A stretch of 64,000 nt of DNA, taken from the NCBI RefSeq assembly GCF_003403075.1, contig NZ_CP031557.1:62001-126000 (forward strand), in the 5' to 3' direction. Below are positions 18,473 through 28,231 of the stretch, in pieces. The notes beneath the pieces are model-generated. The model was given only the letters and a program-made list of their open reading frames with translations. It made no database searches and was not told the origin of the DNA. The position numbers were made by a program, and so were the translations under genes. Position 1 is the first letter of the stretch. Every line of letters starts with the position of its first letter. This stretch comes from Flavobacterium psychrotrophum (GTDB lineage: Bacteria; Bacteroidota; Bacteroidia; Flavobacteriales; Flavobacteriaceae).

Positions 18473-19697
18473 AACAGCACTGGCATTATTATTTCTTACA
18501 GTTACAGGCGCAATATTTGGGCAAAGCAATAACCAGACAAGCTCGCCTTATTCGTTATTTGGTATTGGCCGTTTTAATGAGGTAAATACCGGTATTACAA
18601 ATGCACTGGGAAAAAGCGGCATTGCCCTCTCGGGAGAAAACAGCATTAATAACCTTAACCCGGCAGCATATGCAGACCTGCCTAAAAATTCATTTATGTT
18701 TGACATTGGTATAAAAGGAGAGCAAAACAGCTATACTAATAACCAGGACAATAATGTAAACATTAATACAAACTTTAGTAATATAAGCCTTGCGCTGGCC
18801 TTTTCAGAAAAATCTGGTCTGGGTATTTCGCTGTCGCCATACTCAGATGTAGGATATGTGTTACAAGGCGTAACCAGTACCATTGAAGGCTCGCAGGATA
18901 CCTATAGTTCCTATATTACAGGGTCTGGTGGTTTAAATAATATAGCTGCTAATTACGGTTATAAGCTAACCCCAAAGCTTAATTTGGGCATTTTAGGTAA
19001 CTATTTTTTTGGAAAGATAGCAGAGCAGGAAGAGCTTGCCCTGGAGTATGACTACCTTTCGGTAACAGAGAATAGTTACTATTCAGGCGTGCGCTTTGGG
19101 ATAGGTATGCAGTATAAGTTTGATAAAGATTTTACAGTAGGGTCTGTAATAAACCTGCCTACTACACTTAGTGGTACCCAGGATAGGGATATTAAAAAAA
19201 TAGTAAATAGTGTAACTACTAACGAAACCCAGGCATCCCGGGATATTGCCGGGTTTAAACTGCCGCTTGAGGTGGGTGCCGGCATTAAGTACAGTTATAA
19301 GTCATTTACTTTTAATGCCGATTATAAGCACCTTTTTTGGAATGCCACGGGTATGGAAGACAACATAGGTAAATTTACCGATTCTGACTTTTTTGGCATA
19401 GGGGCACAGTACGTAAACAATAAACTGCGTACATCCTATTTCGAAAAATTTCAGTACCGCATAGGCTGTAATATGGATAATGGCTATCTGGATGTAGACG
19501 GCGTGCGCATAAAAAATCTTGCGTTAACCAGTGGTATTGGTATTCCGCTGGGCGGGCGAAAATCGTTTCTTAATATATCCTATAGCTATGGGCAGCGCGG
19601 TGTTGTTTCTACCCGCTTGCTACAGGAAAAATACCATGCCTTTACCATTAACATCTGCCTGGAAGACCTATGGTTCCTAAAACGTAAGTATGAGTAG
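18462..19697 (+). CDS. Outer-membrane protein, FadL/PorV-like barrel
   Basis: A 411-residue protein with signal peptide MINKTALALLFLTVTGAIFGQ. The mature start SSPYSLFGIGRFNEVNTGITNALGKSGIAL is typical of Bacteroidota barrels of the long-chain fatty-acid-transporter type. Many amphipathic strands follow. Its start lies inside the DUF4270 gene, so the two are co-translated. Substrate unknown. It could instead be a PorV/PorP-like secretion-associated barrel. Confidence 0.82.
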   Translation: MINKTALALLFLTVTGAIFGQSNNQTSSPYSLFGIGRFNEVNTGITNALGKSGIALSGENSINNLNPAAYADLPKNSFMFDIGIKGEQNSYTNNQDNNVNINTNFSNISLALAFSEKSGLGISLSPYSDVGYVLQGVTSTIEGSQDTYSSYITGSGGLNNIAANYGYKLTPKLNLGILGNYFFGKIAEQEELALEYDYLSVTENSYYSGVRFGIGMQYKFDKDFTVGSVINLPTTLSGTQDRDIKKIVNSVTTNETQASRDIAGFKLPLEVGAGIKYSYKSFTFNADYKHLFWNATGMEDNIGKFTDSDFFGIGAQYVNNKLRTSYFEKFQYRIGCNMDNGYLDVDGVRIKNLALTSGIGIPLGGRKSFLNISYSYGQRGVVSTRLLQEKYHAFTINICLEDLWFLKRKYE

Positions 19698-19885
19698 GCC
19701 TAACAGGCTATTGCTAAAGTTTGGGCTGCCAAAGATAACAGTTCATTCACACCATAAAACTACAGGTTAGCCTATATTTTGTAAGCGATTCTTATAAAAT
19801 ACACACATTTGCAAAATATTAGCGGTATCGTTGTAACCATTTGGGGTTTCAATAGTCTAACAAACAACAAAAGCAATCAATAGCA

Positions 19886-20770
19886 ATGAAAAAATTTAGT
19901 GTGTTTCTAATAAGCCTGTTAGGTTTTGTGGCTACGGCGCAGGATTTTCAGGGTGTAGCTACATATGAATCTAAAACGGCCCTGCCGGATATGAGTGGCA
20001 TGCGCCGCCCAAATGATATTACTCCCGAGATGGAAAAACAGATGCAGGAGCGTATGAAAAAAGCACTGGAAAAAACCTTTATCCTTACCTTTAACCGTAC
20101 CGAGAGCACGTATCTTGAAGAAGAAAAACTGGATGCGCCGGGCGAAAATGGTGGCTTTAGGATGATGGCTAATTTTATGGGCGGTGGCGGAAAACATTAT
20201 AAAAATGTAAAGGACAAACGTTTTTTAATGGAGAAGGAAGTGTTTGGTAAAGAGTTCCTGATTGATGATACCCTGCCGAAGATAAAATGGAAGATGGAGG
20301 CCGAAACCAGGAAGATAGGCCAGTACACCTGCTATAAAGCTACGGCAACTGTACCTACAGATAAAACTGATTTCAGGAATATGCGCCCTAAAAAACAGGA
20401 AGCTGCTGCCAAGACTGATGAGGCTAAAAAAGCAGAGGCCAAACCTACCAATTTTATGGACAGCATGGAGATGGCTAAAGAGGTAAATATCGTAGCGTGG
20501 TATACGCCCGATATACCTGTAAGCACAGGCCCGTCTAACTACTGGGGGCTACCCGGCCTGATACTGGAAGTTAGCGATGGCAAAACTACGCTGCTGTGCA
20601 GTAAAGTGGTTATGAACCCTAAAGAAAAAGCAGAGATCAAAAAACCTTCTAAAGGAAAAAAGGTTACCCAGGCCGAATATGAAGACACGGTAACTAAAAA
20701 AATGGAAGAGATGCGCCAGATGGGCGGTCCCGGTGGCCCTGGTGGCGGCAGGCCTCCACGCATGAACTAA
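19886..20770 (+). CDS. GLPGLI family protein
   Basis: A 294-residue secreted protein (signal peptide ending ATAQ). It contains the family-defining motif YWGLPGLILEVSDG at about residues 217-230, preceded by the WYTPDIPVSTGP stretch. The C-terminal 70 residues are Lys/Glu-rich and end in a Gly-Pro run (GGPGGPGGGRPPRMN). GLPGLI proteins are exported proteins of unknown function. It lies 42 bp before a large outer-membrane barrel, an arrangement often seen in the family, so the two are probably an operon. Confidence 0.93.
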   Translation: MKKFSVFLISLLGFVATAQDFQGVATYESKTALPDMSGMRRPNDITPEMEKQMQERMKKALEKTFILTFNRTESTYLEEEKLDAPGENGGFRMMANFMGGGGKHYKNVKDKRFLMEKEVFGKEFLIDDTLPKIKWKMEAETRKIGQYTCYKATATVPTDKTDFRNMRPKKQEAAAKTDEAKKAEAKPTNFMDSMEMAKEVNIVAWYTPDIPVSTGPSNYWGLPGLILEVSDGKTTLLCSKVVMNPKEKAEIKKPSKGKKVTQAEYEDTVTKKMEEMRQMGGPGGPGGGRPPRMN

Positions 20771-20812
20771 TCTGTTACCCTTACATACATCACCACACAT
20801 TCCCTTTATCCC

Positions 20813-23566
20813 ATGAACAAAATAGTACTGGGGCTTATGCTGCTATGCACGGCAGTGGGCTTTTCGCAAAATATAAAAATAGAAGGTACCATAAAAGATT
20901 CTACAGGCGTAGCATTGGAGATGGCAAATATTATGGCAGTTAATAAAACTACCAATGCCATGGAATCTTATGCCATTACTGATGAGAAAGGCCATTACCA
21001 GCTAAACCTTACCGCTAATACTGCCTATGGCATTAAGGCCAGTTATATAGGTTACACCACTTTTGAAGAGAATCTTACCACAGGTAGCGGCACTATAACA
21101 AAAAACATAGTGCTTAAAGCCGGGGTAGAGCTTCAGGAACTGGAAATTGTACATGAGATGCCGGTTACCATAAAGGGAGATACCATTGTATATAACTCTG
21201 ATTCGTTTACGAATGGTACCGAACGTAAGCTGGGCGATGTGCTTAAAAAACTACCGGGTGTTGAGGTAGATAGCGATGGTAATGTAACCGTAGAGGGGAA
21301 AACCGTTACTAAACTAATGGTGGAGGGTAAAGATTTTTTTGATGGTGATACCAAGCTGGGCGTAAAAAACATTCCTGCAGATGCTCTAGATAAAGTTGAG
21401 GTATTGCGCAATTACAATGAAGTGGGCCAGCTTAAGGGACTTGAAAATAATGAGGAGAATGTAGCCATGAACATTAAGCTGAAAGAGGGTAAAAAGAACT
21501 TTTGGTTTGGCGATATTACCGCAGGGGCAGGTACCGGAGATGGCGCACGTTATGTAGTGAATCCGAAACTGTTTTTTTATAGCCCATTGTACAGCATAAA
21601 CCTGATTGCTAATTTTAATAATAATGGCGAGATGCCGCTTACCATGCAGGATTATTTTAAAATGACCGGCGGTTTCAGGAACATGATGAAAAAAGGCGGC
21701 ACTACTTTTAACGTAGGCAGTAACGACCTGGGTATTTCTACCCTGCGCAATAACAGGGCAAAAAATATCGAAACAAAATTTGGTGCGGCAAACTTTAGCT
21801 ATAACCCTACAAAGGCGTGGAGCCTGAGTGGTTTTGCTATTATTAATTCTGGCCGTACAGAGATGCAAACGCACAGCCGCAATACGGTACTTGATCCGCA
21901 AACCGGTGAAGCGCAAACTGTACAGACTACAGATGAAAAATCATTACAGCGTACTGATTTCAGCCTTATAAAAGTGAGTTCGAGCTATAAGCCCAGTAGC
22001 CGTTTTCAGTTTGATTATGATGCTTTTGTAAAAACATCAAAACAAGGCGAGGATACTGATTTAATGAGTGTAGTAACACCTGAAACAGAGCAGAGCCAGA
22101 ATATTTATACCAATAAAAAGCAACATCCTTTCTCGTTCAACCAAAATGCAAACCTGTATTATACCATGGATGATAAAAATGTATTTGCTTTTGAAGCGCA
22201 ACACCTTTATCAGGAGGAAGATCCGTTTTACAACGCAACGCTCGATAATAACCCGTTTCCTGATGCCACCACCGGAGATGGTGCACTAAACCTTGGCCTT
22301 GCCGATGCCATTCAGTATAACATCAACCAAAAGCGTTTTGTAACAACGAATAAGATAGATGCCAAAGCAGACTGGTATTATATGCTTACGCCAAAGGCTA
22401 ACATCAATATTACGCTGGGTAACACATACAGCTACCAGAATTTTGATTCTAATGTCTTCCAGATACTAGATACCGGAGAGGTTGATAACCTGAGCAGCAA
22501 TACCCGCAATGATGTAAACTATATTTTTAACGATGCATTTTTAGGGTTGCACTATAAGTTTATACTGGGTAAGTTTACTTTTAACCCGGGTATAAGCGCC
22601 CATAGTTATACATCGCACAACGAGCAGCTGGGCACAACAGTAGCTAATGATTTTACCCGTGTATTACCAGATGTATATGCTGTTTACCAAATCAAAAAAT
22701 CTGAAAGGCTACAGTATACTTACAATATGACAACGCAGTTTACGGATATCGCTAAGTTTGCGCGTGGGCTGGTACTTAATAATTACAACTCGCTTTTTCG
22801 CGGTAACCGTAATCTTGAGGGAGCATTGTACCAGGCGCATAACCTGAATTACTTTAAGTATAATATGTTTAACTTTACCCAGATATTTGCGAACCTGAAT
22901 TACAGCCATAAGGCAAACGATATCAAATCGCTTGCTGCTTACAGCGGTATCAACCAGGTAGGCACGGTTGAGAACTCTAATTTTGCCGATGAAATTCTGT
23001 CGGGTGCAGTAGGGTATAACCGCACCTTTGCCCGTTATTATAAAGCATCGGCAAATGCCAGTGTAGCGTGGAATAAGTACAACAACTTCAGGGCAGATAA
23101 CAGCATAGATGATGAGGTAACCATGGCAAATGCCATTCGTCAGGTAAGCGAGCAGGTAACACAATCGTATACCGCAAGCCTTGGTACGATATACAAAACC
23201 TGGCCAAATCTTGAAGTAGGCTATTCGGTAAACATAAATGCTTATGCAGGTAACAAATTCTATACGCACAGCCCTTTTGCCCGCCTCGATTACTTGTTGT
23301 TAAAGAATATTACCATTACAGCAGATTATACCTATAATCATTATTATAATGATACACACACCAGCGATAACGAGTACGACTTTTTAAATGCCAGTGTAAT
23401 GTACCTTACCAATAACAAAAAATGGGAGTTTAAAGTAAGCGGTACCAACCTGCTAAACACCACATCGCTAAATGACGACAGCTTTAACCAGTTCAGTACC
23501 CGTACGTCTAAGTATACCGTGCAGCCCCGCTATTTATTCTTTACCATGAAGTATAATATAATGTAG
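20813..23566 (+). CDS. TonB-receptor-like outer-membrane barrel with carboxypeptidase-regulatory domain
   Basis: A 917-residue protein. It has a signal peptide (ending VGFSQ), then residues about 20-105 CarboxypepD_reg-like sandwich (KIEGTIKDSTGVALEMANIM). A plug-like region follows (VYNSDSFTNGTERKLGDVLKKLPGVEVDSDGNVTV...) and then a long OMP_b-brl_3-type barrel of over 600 residues ending FFTMKYNIM. Partner of the upstream GLPGLI protein. A Ton-box is not obvious, so energy coupling is uncertain. Confidence 0.9.
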   Translation: MNKIVLGLMLLCTAVGFSQNIKIEGTIKDSTGVALEMANIMAVNKTTNAMESYAITDEKGHYQLNLTANTAYGIKASYIGYTTFEENLTTGSGTITKNIVLKAGVELQELEIVHEMPVTIKGDTIVYNSDSFTNGTERKLGDVLKKLPGVEVDSDGNVTVEGKTVTKLMVEGKDFFDGDTKLGVKNIPADALDKVEVLRNYNEVGQLKGLENNEENVAMNIKLKEGKKNFWFGDITAGAGTGDGARYVVNPKLFFYSPLYSINLIANFNNNGEMPLTMQDYFKMTGGFRNMMKKGGTTFNVGSNDLGISTLRNNRAKNIETKFGAANFSYNPTKAWSLSGFAIINSGRTEMQTHSRNTVLDPQTGEAQTVQTTDEKSLQRTDFSLIKVSSSYKPSSRFQFDYDAFVKTSKQGEDTDLMSVVTPETEQSQNIYTNKKQHPFSFNQNANLYYTMDDKNVFAFEAQHLYQEEDPFYNATLDNNPFPDATTGDGALNLGLADAIQYNINQKRFVTTNKIDAKADWYYMLTPKANINITLGNTYSYQNFDSNVFQILDTGEVDNLSSNTRNDVNYIFNDAFLGLHYKFILGKFTFNPGISAHSYTSHNEQLGTTVANDFTRVLPDVYAVYQIKKSERLQYTYNMTTQFTDIAKFARGLVLNNYNSLFRGNRNLEGALYQAHNLNYFKYNMFNFTQIFANLNYSHKANDIKSLAAYSGINQVGTVENSNFADEILSGAVGYNRTFARYYKASANASVAWNKYNNFRADNSIDDEVTMANAIRQVSEQVTQSYTASLGTIYKTWPNLEVGYSVNINAYAGNKFYTHSPFARLDYLLLKNITITADYTYNHYYNDTHTSDNEYDFLNASVMYLTNNKKWEFKVSGTNLLNTTSLNDDSFNQFSTRTSKYTVQPRYLFFTMKYNIM

Positions 23567-23607
23567 CATTTAGAGTTTTCTTAGTACTTTTGTAAAAACG
23601 TTAGGAC

Positions 23608-24513
23608 ATGTCTATAGAGGTTAAGGAAATTTCAAAGAGTTATGGCGAACAGAAAGCGCTTGATGCGGTTTCGTTTTCAATAAACAAGGGAGAGATCGTA
23701 GGATTTTTGGGGCCTAACGGTGCCGGTAAATCCACCCTCATGAAAATACTTACCACTTATCTTGCTGCTGATAATGGTACGGCCAGCGTTAATGGCAGCG
23801 ATGTTACGACAGCACAAAAAGCCGTGCAAAAATCGGTAGGCTACCTGCCGGAGCATAATCCGCTATACCTTGACCTGTATGTGCGCGAATACCTGGCCTT
23901 TAATGCAGATGTATATCATGTGAGCAAAAACCGTATTGAGGAAGTAATACAGCTTACAGGCCTTACGCCAGAAGCGCATAAAAAAATTAGCGCACTTAGT
24001 AAAGGCTACCGCCAGCGTGTGGGTCTTGCAAGTGCACTGCTGCATGATCCTGAAGTTTTAATACTGGATGAACCTACCACAGGACTCGACCCTAACCAAC
24101 TGGTTGAAATTCGCGGACTGATACGTAACATTGGGAAAAATAAGACCGTATTTTTAAGTACGCACATTATGCAGGAGGTAGAAGCCATTTGTGACCGTGT
24201 TATTATTATCAACCAAGGTAAGATAGTTACAGATAAGAAGCTTAATAATCTTGTAAAGGATGATAAGCAACTACAGGTTATTGAGGTGGAATTTGACCAG
24301 CCGGTAACTGCCGAAGCCCTGCAAACCATTCCTGAACTTACCGATAGTACAAACCTGAAGGATAATATTTGGGTACTTACCTTTACTGCCGATAAAGACA
24401 TGCGCCCTGCCGTGTTTGACTTTGCACACGACAACAACCTTAAGACTCTGCAGCTTACTCTTAAAGGCAAAAATCTGGAAACTGTTTTCAGGGAAATGAC
24501 AAAAAAGAAGTAA
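23608..24513 (+). CDS. gldA: Gliding-motility ABC transporter ATP-binding protein GldA
   Basis: A 301-residue ABC ATPase. Walker A GPNGAGKST at residues 35-43, signature LSKGYRQRVGLAS, Walker B VLILDEPTTGLDP and the switch His in FLSTHIMQEVE are all present. Length and N-terminus (MSIEVKEISKSYGEQKALDAVSF) match flavobacterial GldA, which with the GldF and GldG membrane proteins forms a transporter required for gliding in F. johnsoniae. gldFG are not nearby, as is usual. A TACTTTTG promoter element lies at 23585-23592. Confidence 0.92.
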   Translation: MSIEVKEISKSYGEQKALDAVSFSINKGEIVGFLGPNGAGKSTLMKILTTYLAADNGTASVNGSDVTTAQKAVQKSVGYLPEHNPLYLDLYVREYLAFNADVYHVSKNRIEEVIQLTGLTPEAHKKISALSKGYRQRVGLASALLHDPEVLILDEPTTGLDPNQLVEIRGLIRNIGKNKTVFLSTHIMQEVEAICDRVIIINQGKIVTDKKLNNLVKDDKQLQVIEVEFDQPVTAEALQTIPELTDSTNLKDNIWVLTFTADKDMRPAVFDFAHDNNLKTLQLTLKGKNLETVFREMTKKK

Positions 24514-24515
24514 CC

Positions 24516-24629
24516 ATGTGTGGCGTACCATTACCCTGGTGGGTTGAAGAAATAGACAAAGATAAAGAACAAGGAGAAGCTGTGCCTGATACTAACCTGC
24601 CTGAAAAGGATAGCGATGAGAAGTGTTAG
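24516..24629 (+). CDS. Possible small acidic protein downstream of gldA
   Basis: A 37-codon ORF starting 2 bp after the gldA stop, so it could be read by reinitiation. The product starts MCGVPLPWWVEEIDKDKE, is acidic, and has Cys near both ends (second residue and last residue). It has no homologue that I recognise. Because it is short it may be chance; conservation of the ORF behind gldA in relatives would support it. Confidence 0.4.
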   Translation: MCGVPLPWWVEEIDKDKEQGEAVPDTNLPEKDSDEKC

Positions 24630-24685
24630 AAGATATTACAAATAAGATTTTGTATATTTGAGATAGTAATTAAAAGCGAAAAGTT

Positions 24686-24922
24686 ATGGGAGTTGAATTG
24701 CAGATAGAGAAAAAAAAACTTGAGCTCATACAATGGCTTTCTACCGTTGAAGATATGACTGTTATTGACCAGATAGCAGCGTTGCGTAACCGTCAGAAAG
24801 ACTGGTGGGAAGATATTTCTTTGGATGAAAGAAAAGCGGTAGAGCAGGGAATTGCTGAAGCAGATGCAGGTAAATTAAACCCAAACAGCGAAGCAAGGAA
24901 GTTATATGCAAAATGGTTATAA
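24686..24922 (+). CDS. Antitoxin of a ParE-type toxin-antitoxin pair
   Basis: A 78-residue acidic, helical protein (LELIQWLSTVEDMTVIDQIAAL at residues 12-33, then WWEDISLDERKAVEQGIAEADAG). The layout is that of the short addiction-module components that precede ParE/RelE toxins. The C-terminal half, with SEARKLYAKWL, would wrap the toxin. It has no obvious DNA-binding fold. It overlaps the toxin gene by 17 bp. A TATATTTG element at 24653-24660 is a likely -7 box for the pair. Confidence 0.85.
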   Translation: MGVELQIEKKKLELIQWLSTVEDMTVIDQIAALRNRQKDWWEDISLDERKAVEQGIAEADAGKLNPNSEARKLYAKWL

Positions 24923-25208
24923 AATTTTATGGACTGATTTGGCACTTGCGGAATTAGAAACGACTATTATTTACCTAGAGGAATATTGGACAGAAAGAGA
25001 GCTTAGAAATCTGGCTGCCGCCTTAGACCAAACATTGATGCTAATATCCTCAAATCCATTTCTCTTTCAGGTTTCAGATATTAAAAAAGATATCAGAAGG
25101 GTTGTAATCGTAACGTTTAATACACTTTATTACAAGATTAACGGCGATACAGTTGAGGTGCTTTCTTTTTTTTCTAACCGAAAGAATCCTAAAAAGAGAA
25201 AATTATAG
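24906..25208 (+). CDS. RelE/ParE family toxin
   Basis: A 100-residue toxin-like protein. The N-terminal ILWTDLALAELETTIIYLEEYW helix, SSNPFLF, RRVVIVTFNTLYYKINGDTVEVLSFFSNRKNP and a basic C-terminus follow the ParE fold. ParE toxins usually poison gyrase and RelE toxins cleave mRNA on the ribosome. The activity cannot be told here. It overlaps the antitoxin. Confidence 0.88.
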   Translation: MQNGYKILWTDLALAELETTIIYLEEYWTERELRNLAAALDQTLMLISSNPFLFQVSDIKKDIRRVVIVTFNTLYYKINGDTVEVLSFFSNRKNPKKRKL

Positions 25209-25231
25209 GGTTTCTCATTCAGATTTTCAGA

Positions 25232-25294
25232 AGGAGCAATCTCTATAAAGTTTTTTACGAGATTCCTCAACTGCGCTGCACTGCGTTCGGAATG
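25232..25294. repeat. Dispersed inverted repeat of the AATCTC/GAGATTC type
   Basis: AGGAGCAATCTC at 25232-25243 and GAGATTCCTCA at 25259-25269 form an imperfect hairpin, followed by a tail ending GTTCGGAATG. A second copy with matching order lies at 34611-34670. Confidence 0.6.
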
Positions 25295-25320
25295 GAACAT
25301 ACACAATCCATCACCCCAAA

Positions 25321-26070
25321 CTACTTATATACAACTTTCCCGGTATATACCCGACCCACATCCACAACTGGCGGTTGGTTGAGCAATACTAAATTTCCGG
25401 TAGAATATATCTCACCGCTTATTTTCTGGTTTGCTTTTACCATAATATCGTTACTACTGCGGTGAAAAATGCTTACATTTTCTACTGCTAAGTTAGTGCC
25501 GTCAAATCGGGCATCGCCCGCATAAAAATTTACCGAAAGGTTATTTACCCGACCGTTAATTATACAGTATAAGTTTTGGTTGTCCTCCACGGTAAAATTC
25601 TCACAATCTAGGTCAAGGGTTACTGTGCCCGATGCGGTTTCGCTTATAAGCCCGGACTGCACATATAAGGATGGAAATTTAAGCACACCAGCAGACCGCA
25701 CGGCAAACTGTGTAGCCGTAAAGATCTTTTCGAGATGCGGAGTGGTAACCGTTATGGTTGTGGTTTTATATGCATTTACCCAGTTACAGTTATTAGCATT
25801 GGTAAGCATCAGCGTACTATCTGTAACTGTTGCGGTAATATATTCTTTAAGGTGTTCCCCTGTTTGTACAATTACGCTTTGGGTATCACCCTGTACAATA
25901 ACCAACTCAATACCTGCCGAAACGTGTATGGCTGTAAAATCTGGCACTGCAAGTTCATAGGCTACAGTAGTACCCATTTTCCTGAAACATTCAGGCGCAT
26001 TATCACCATTACAGGATGTAACCGTAACAAAAACGAGTATTAAGATAACTATCCGAAACAGGTAATTCAT
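25321..26070 (-). CDS. DUF2807 (head GIN) lipoprotein
   Basis: A 249-residue lipoprotein (LVFVTVTSCNGD lipobox, Cys about residue 20). The mature part is a right-handed beta-helix-like DUF2807 domain: FTAIHVSAGIELVIVQGDTQSVIVQ, then regularly spaced short strands with VENVSIFHRSSNDIMVKANQKISGEIYSTGNLVL. The domain is common in Bacteroidota and has no firm function. It is downstream of the PagL-like gene on the same strand with 13 bp between, so probably the same transcript. Confidence 0.9.
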   Translation of the reverse strand: MNYLFRIVILILVFVTVTSCNGDNAPECFRKMGTTVAYELAVPDFTAIHVSAGIELVIVQGDTQSVIVQTGEHLKEYITATVTDSTLMLTNANNCNWVNAYKTTTITVTTPHLEKIFTATQFAVRSAGVLKFPSLYVQSGLISETASGTVTLDLDCENFTVEDNQNLYCIINGRVNNLSVNFYAGDARFDGTNLAVENVSIFHRSSNDIMVKANQKISGEIYSTGNLVLLNQPPVVDVGRVYTGKVVYK

Positions 26071-26082
26071 AATTCAAAATAA

Positions 26083-27183
26083 TTAAAGACGGTACCCTAT
26101 ACCAAATTCCATTACTTCTGCCTTGGCACCATGCGTTTTTAAGCCAACTGACCCAAAGATGTTTTTAGAGAAATAATATTTCATACCTACGCGTTGGTAC
26201 AGGCTGCCTGTACTTTTATAAGGCTCATATACATAATAGCCTACCTGGCCTTCTAGAGACATACGGTTGATGTATAGCTCATAGCCACCAAAAACGCCCA
26301 CTTTATGATAATCGGTATTAGGGTTAGTTGGTGTTTCGGGATAAGCGACAGACATATAGCGAATATAATCCTTAAGGTATTTCGGGATAAAAAATTCTGC
26401 TCCAAATTGAAACCCGCTTTTACGGCTTATGCGCTTGTCTATGTAACCGCCAATGGTATAGTAGGGGTATTGTTTGCTGCCTATAACATCGCTTTGGTTT
26501 ACGCCGCCGCGAAATACAATGTTATAATGTAGTGGTTGTTTGTAATCATAAACGGTATCATGCATAATAGTATGATATACGTTTTCAGGCTTTCTGCCAA
26601 AGGTATAGTTAACCCCTGCGTTTACAGCAAGTGTATTAGTACTGGTATTGGGTGACTTCATGCTGGCATTACTGTGGTGCACAAAAATAAGTCCGGCCTG
26701 TATGCCTAACCCTTTTATAATATCGTGTTTTGTGTAGTTCAGCATAAAATAAGTAGACGGCATTAAATGCTCTCCATAAGCATAGTTGCGAAAATTAGTC
26801 TCCTTATTGTAAGGGTTGGTATTATAGGCCACACCCTGCCCCAGGCGGAACATAAGGCAGCGGTTAAAAAAGTAAAAATTGTAATGCCCATAAAGCCCAA
26901 ACATTTCGCCAAGCGCCTGGTTCTTCATATCCTGGTAATGAAAACTTGCACCATAATCAGGATAGTTAAAGGTACTTTCCCACTCGTGGTTGCCAAAGGT
27001 TTTGCGGTTAAAGCTGATAATAATACCTTCAGGATGTGCCGTAATGAGGTGCTGTATGCTTTTGCGATGCGGAATAATGTTGCCATAAAAATAATTGGCA
27101 TCAACAGTGTAACTGCCTTCAGGGGTTTGCTGAGCAGATAACAGGTACGAAAAAAACAGCAGAAACAGGGTTACTTGCCTCAT
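26083..27183 (-). CDS. PagL-like acyloxyacyl hydrolase / outer-membrane protein
   Basis: A 366-residue protein with signal peptide (ending LSAQ) and many beta-strands. It carries the lipid A 3-O-deacylase-like signature IQAGLIFVHHSNASMKSPN, where the His-Ser of the PagL catalytic pair would lie. Regular barrel strands follow and it ends EVMEFGIGYRL. Bacteroidota members are longer than the 150-residue PagL proper, so substrate and activity are inferred. It lies upstream of the DUF2807 lipoprotein. Confidence 0.78.
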   Translation of the reverse strand: MRQVTLFLLFFSYLLSAQQTPEGSYTVDANYFYGNIIPHRKSIQHLITAHPEGIIISFNRKTFGNHEWESTFNYPDYGASFHYQDMKNQALGEMFGLYGHYNFYFFNRCLMFRLGQGVAYNTNPYNKETNFRNYAYGEHLMPSTYFMLNYTKHDIIKGLGIQAGLIFVHHSNASMKSPNTSTNTLAVNAGVNYTFGRKPENVYHTIMHDTVYDYKQPLHYNIVFRGGVNQSDVIGSKQYPYYTIGGYIDKRISRKSGFQFGAEFFIPKYLKDYIRYMSVAYPETPTNPNTDYHKVGVFGGYELYINRMSLEGQVGYYVYEPYKSTGSLYQRVGMKYYFSKNIFGSVGLKTHGAKAEVMEFGIGYRL

Positions 27184-27262
27184 TTTATTGGTTAAGCGGC
27201 AAATATATGAGAAATGAAAGGGAATTTAAGAAAAATGTAGGTAAATATGGGTTATTTAAATG

Positions 27263-28117
27263 TTAATCCTGTTTTTCTAATGGGCCGGCAACAATTTTGG
27301 GTTTTTTACCCGATGTAAGTTTTTTTAGTAATTTCCTTAAGTCCTTAGGTTTGTCTTTTAAGCCCATAAACTCTCCGGTGTATTGTATTTTTCCCTCCTT
27401 ATCAATAACAAGGGTAGTAGGATAAAATTTTATTCCAAAACGATCGCACAGTTTTTTTGCATCAGCTACAATAGTGTAGTCATATTTTACCTTACCCAAA
27501 AATGTCTCTACTTTGGTCTTTTCATCAAAAGTTACTCCAAAATACGCTACTTCATCGGTGCCAAATTCTTCGCGTATTTTATTCAAGTCAGGCATCTCCT
27601 GTATACAGGGAGCACAGGTTGTAAACCAAAAATCGAGTATTATTATTTTATCACTAAGACTTTTAGATGTATAAAGGTTACCGTGTATATCTGTCATTAC
27701 AAGATCATCAATCGTAGAGCGCATTAATTTTTTACGGTTCTTGTCATCCTCTTTAAAGTATTTGTTCCAGTGTTTATTATCTGCCTTTACTTCTTCATCT
27801 GTACGTTTATGCAGTATTTCGTAAAACAGGTTGCTTACAGTGTCGCGGTATGATTTTATGGTATAATATGAGGCATCTTTGGTTCTGGCTTTAAAAATAG
27901 AATCGGCATAAGCGCGTGTGTAAGTGGTACCATCATCTTTAAGTCGCTTTATTGCATAAAAGAGACTATCGTATTTACTTTGCGGAAAAGTATTAAGATA
28001 TTCTGTAAACTCGTGTTTTTTTTGCTTTCTTGTAGAAGAAGTAAGAAAAGGATAATCCTGTGCAAAGGTTGCAATGCTGCACAGCAATAGCATCATTAAA
28101 AAGACATCTTTTTTCAT
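27263..28117 (-). CDS. TlpA-like periplasmic thioredoxin
   Basis: A 284-residue exported protein (signal peptide ending ATFAQ). The N-terminal 120 residues are helical and charged. The C-terminal part, about residues 145-265, is a TlpA/AhpC-type thioredoxin fold with FWFTTCAPCIQEMPDL, the redox-active CxxC being CAPC, and the cis-Pro region FGIKFYPTTLVIDKEG. It should reduce periplasmic disulfides or act in a stress response. It has no cytochrome c maturation genes nearby. Confidence 0.9.
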   Translation of the reverse strand: MKKDVFLMMLLLCSIATFAQDYPFLTSSTRKQKKHEFTEYLNTFPQSKYDSLFYAIKRLKDDGTTYTRAYADSIFKARTKDASYYTIKSYRDTVSNLFYEILHKRTDEEVKADNKHWNKYFKEDDKNRKKLMRSTIDDLVMTDIHGNLYTSKSLSDKIIILDFWFTTCAPCIQEMPDLNKIREEFGTDEVAYFGVTFDEKTKVETFLGKVKYDYTIVADAKKLCDRFGIKFYPTTLVIDKEGKIQYTGEFMGLKDKPKDLRKLLKKLTSGKKPKIVAGPLEKQD

Positions 28118-28140
28118 TTTGATTGGTATAGGTTTCTTTT

Positions 28141-28174
28141 AAAAACAAAAAAAGGCACCGTTTATTGTGCCTTT
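28141..28174 (-). terminator. Intrinsic terminator after metF
   Basis: Stem 28151-28158 with 28167-28174 (8 bp, GGCAC core). On the minus strand it is followed by a run of T (plus-strand A run at 28144-28150). It is placed 58 bp after the metF stop. Confidence 0.85.
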
Positions 28175-28231
28175 GATGTCATTGTTGAACTATCTGTAAT
28201 TCTGACAATCTAATATACCAAAAATTCTAAA

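Noticed and set aside
22709..23269. 186-codon ORF opposite the TonB-receptor-like gene
   Set aside because: Antisense shadow of a barrel gene; rich in Ile and Cys with no family resemblance.
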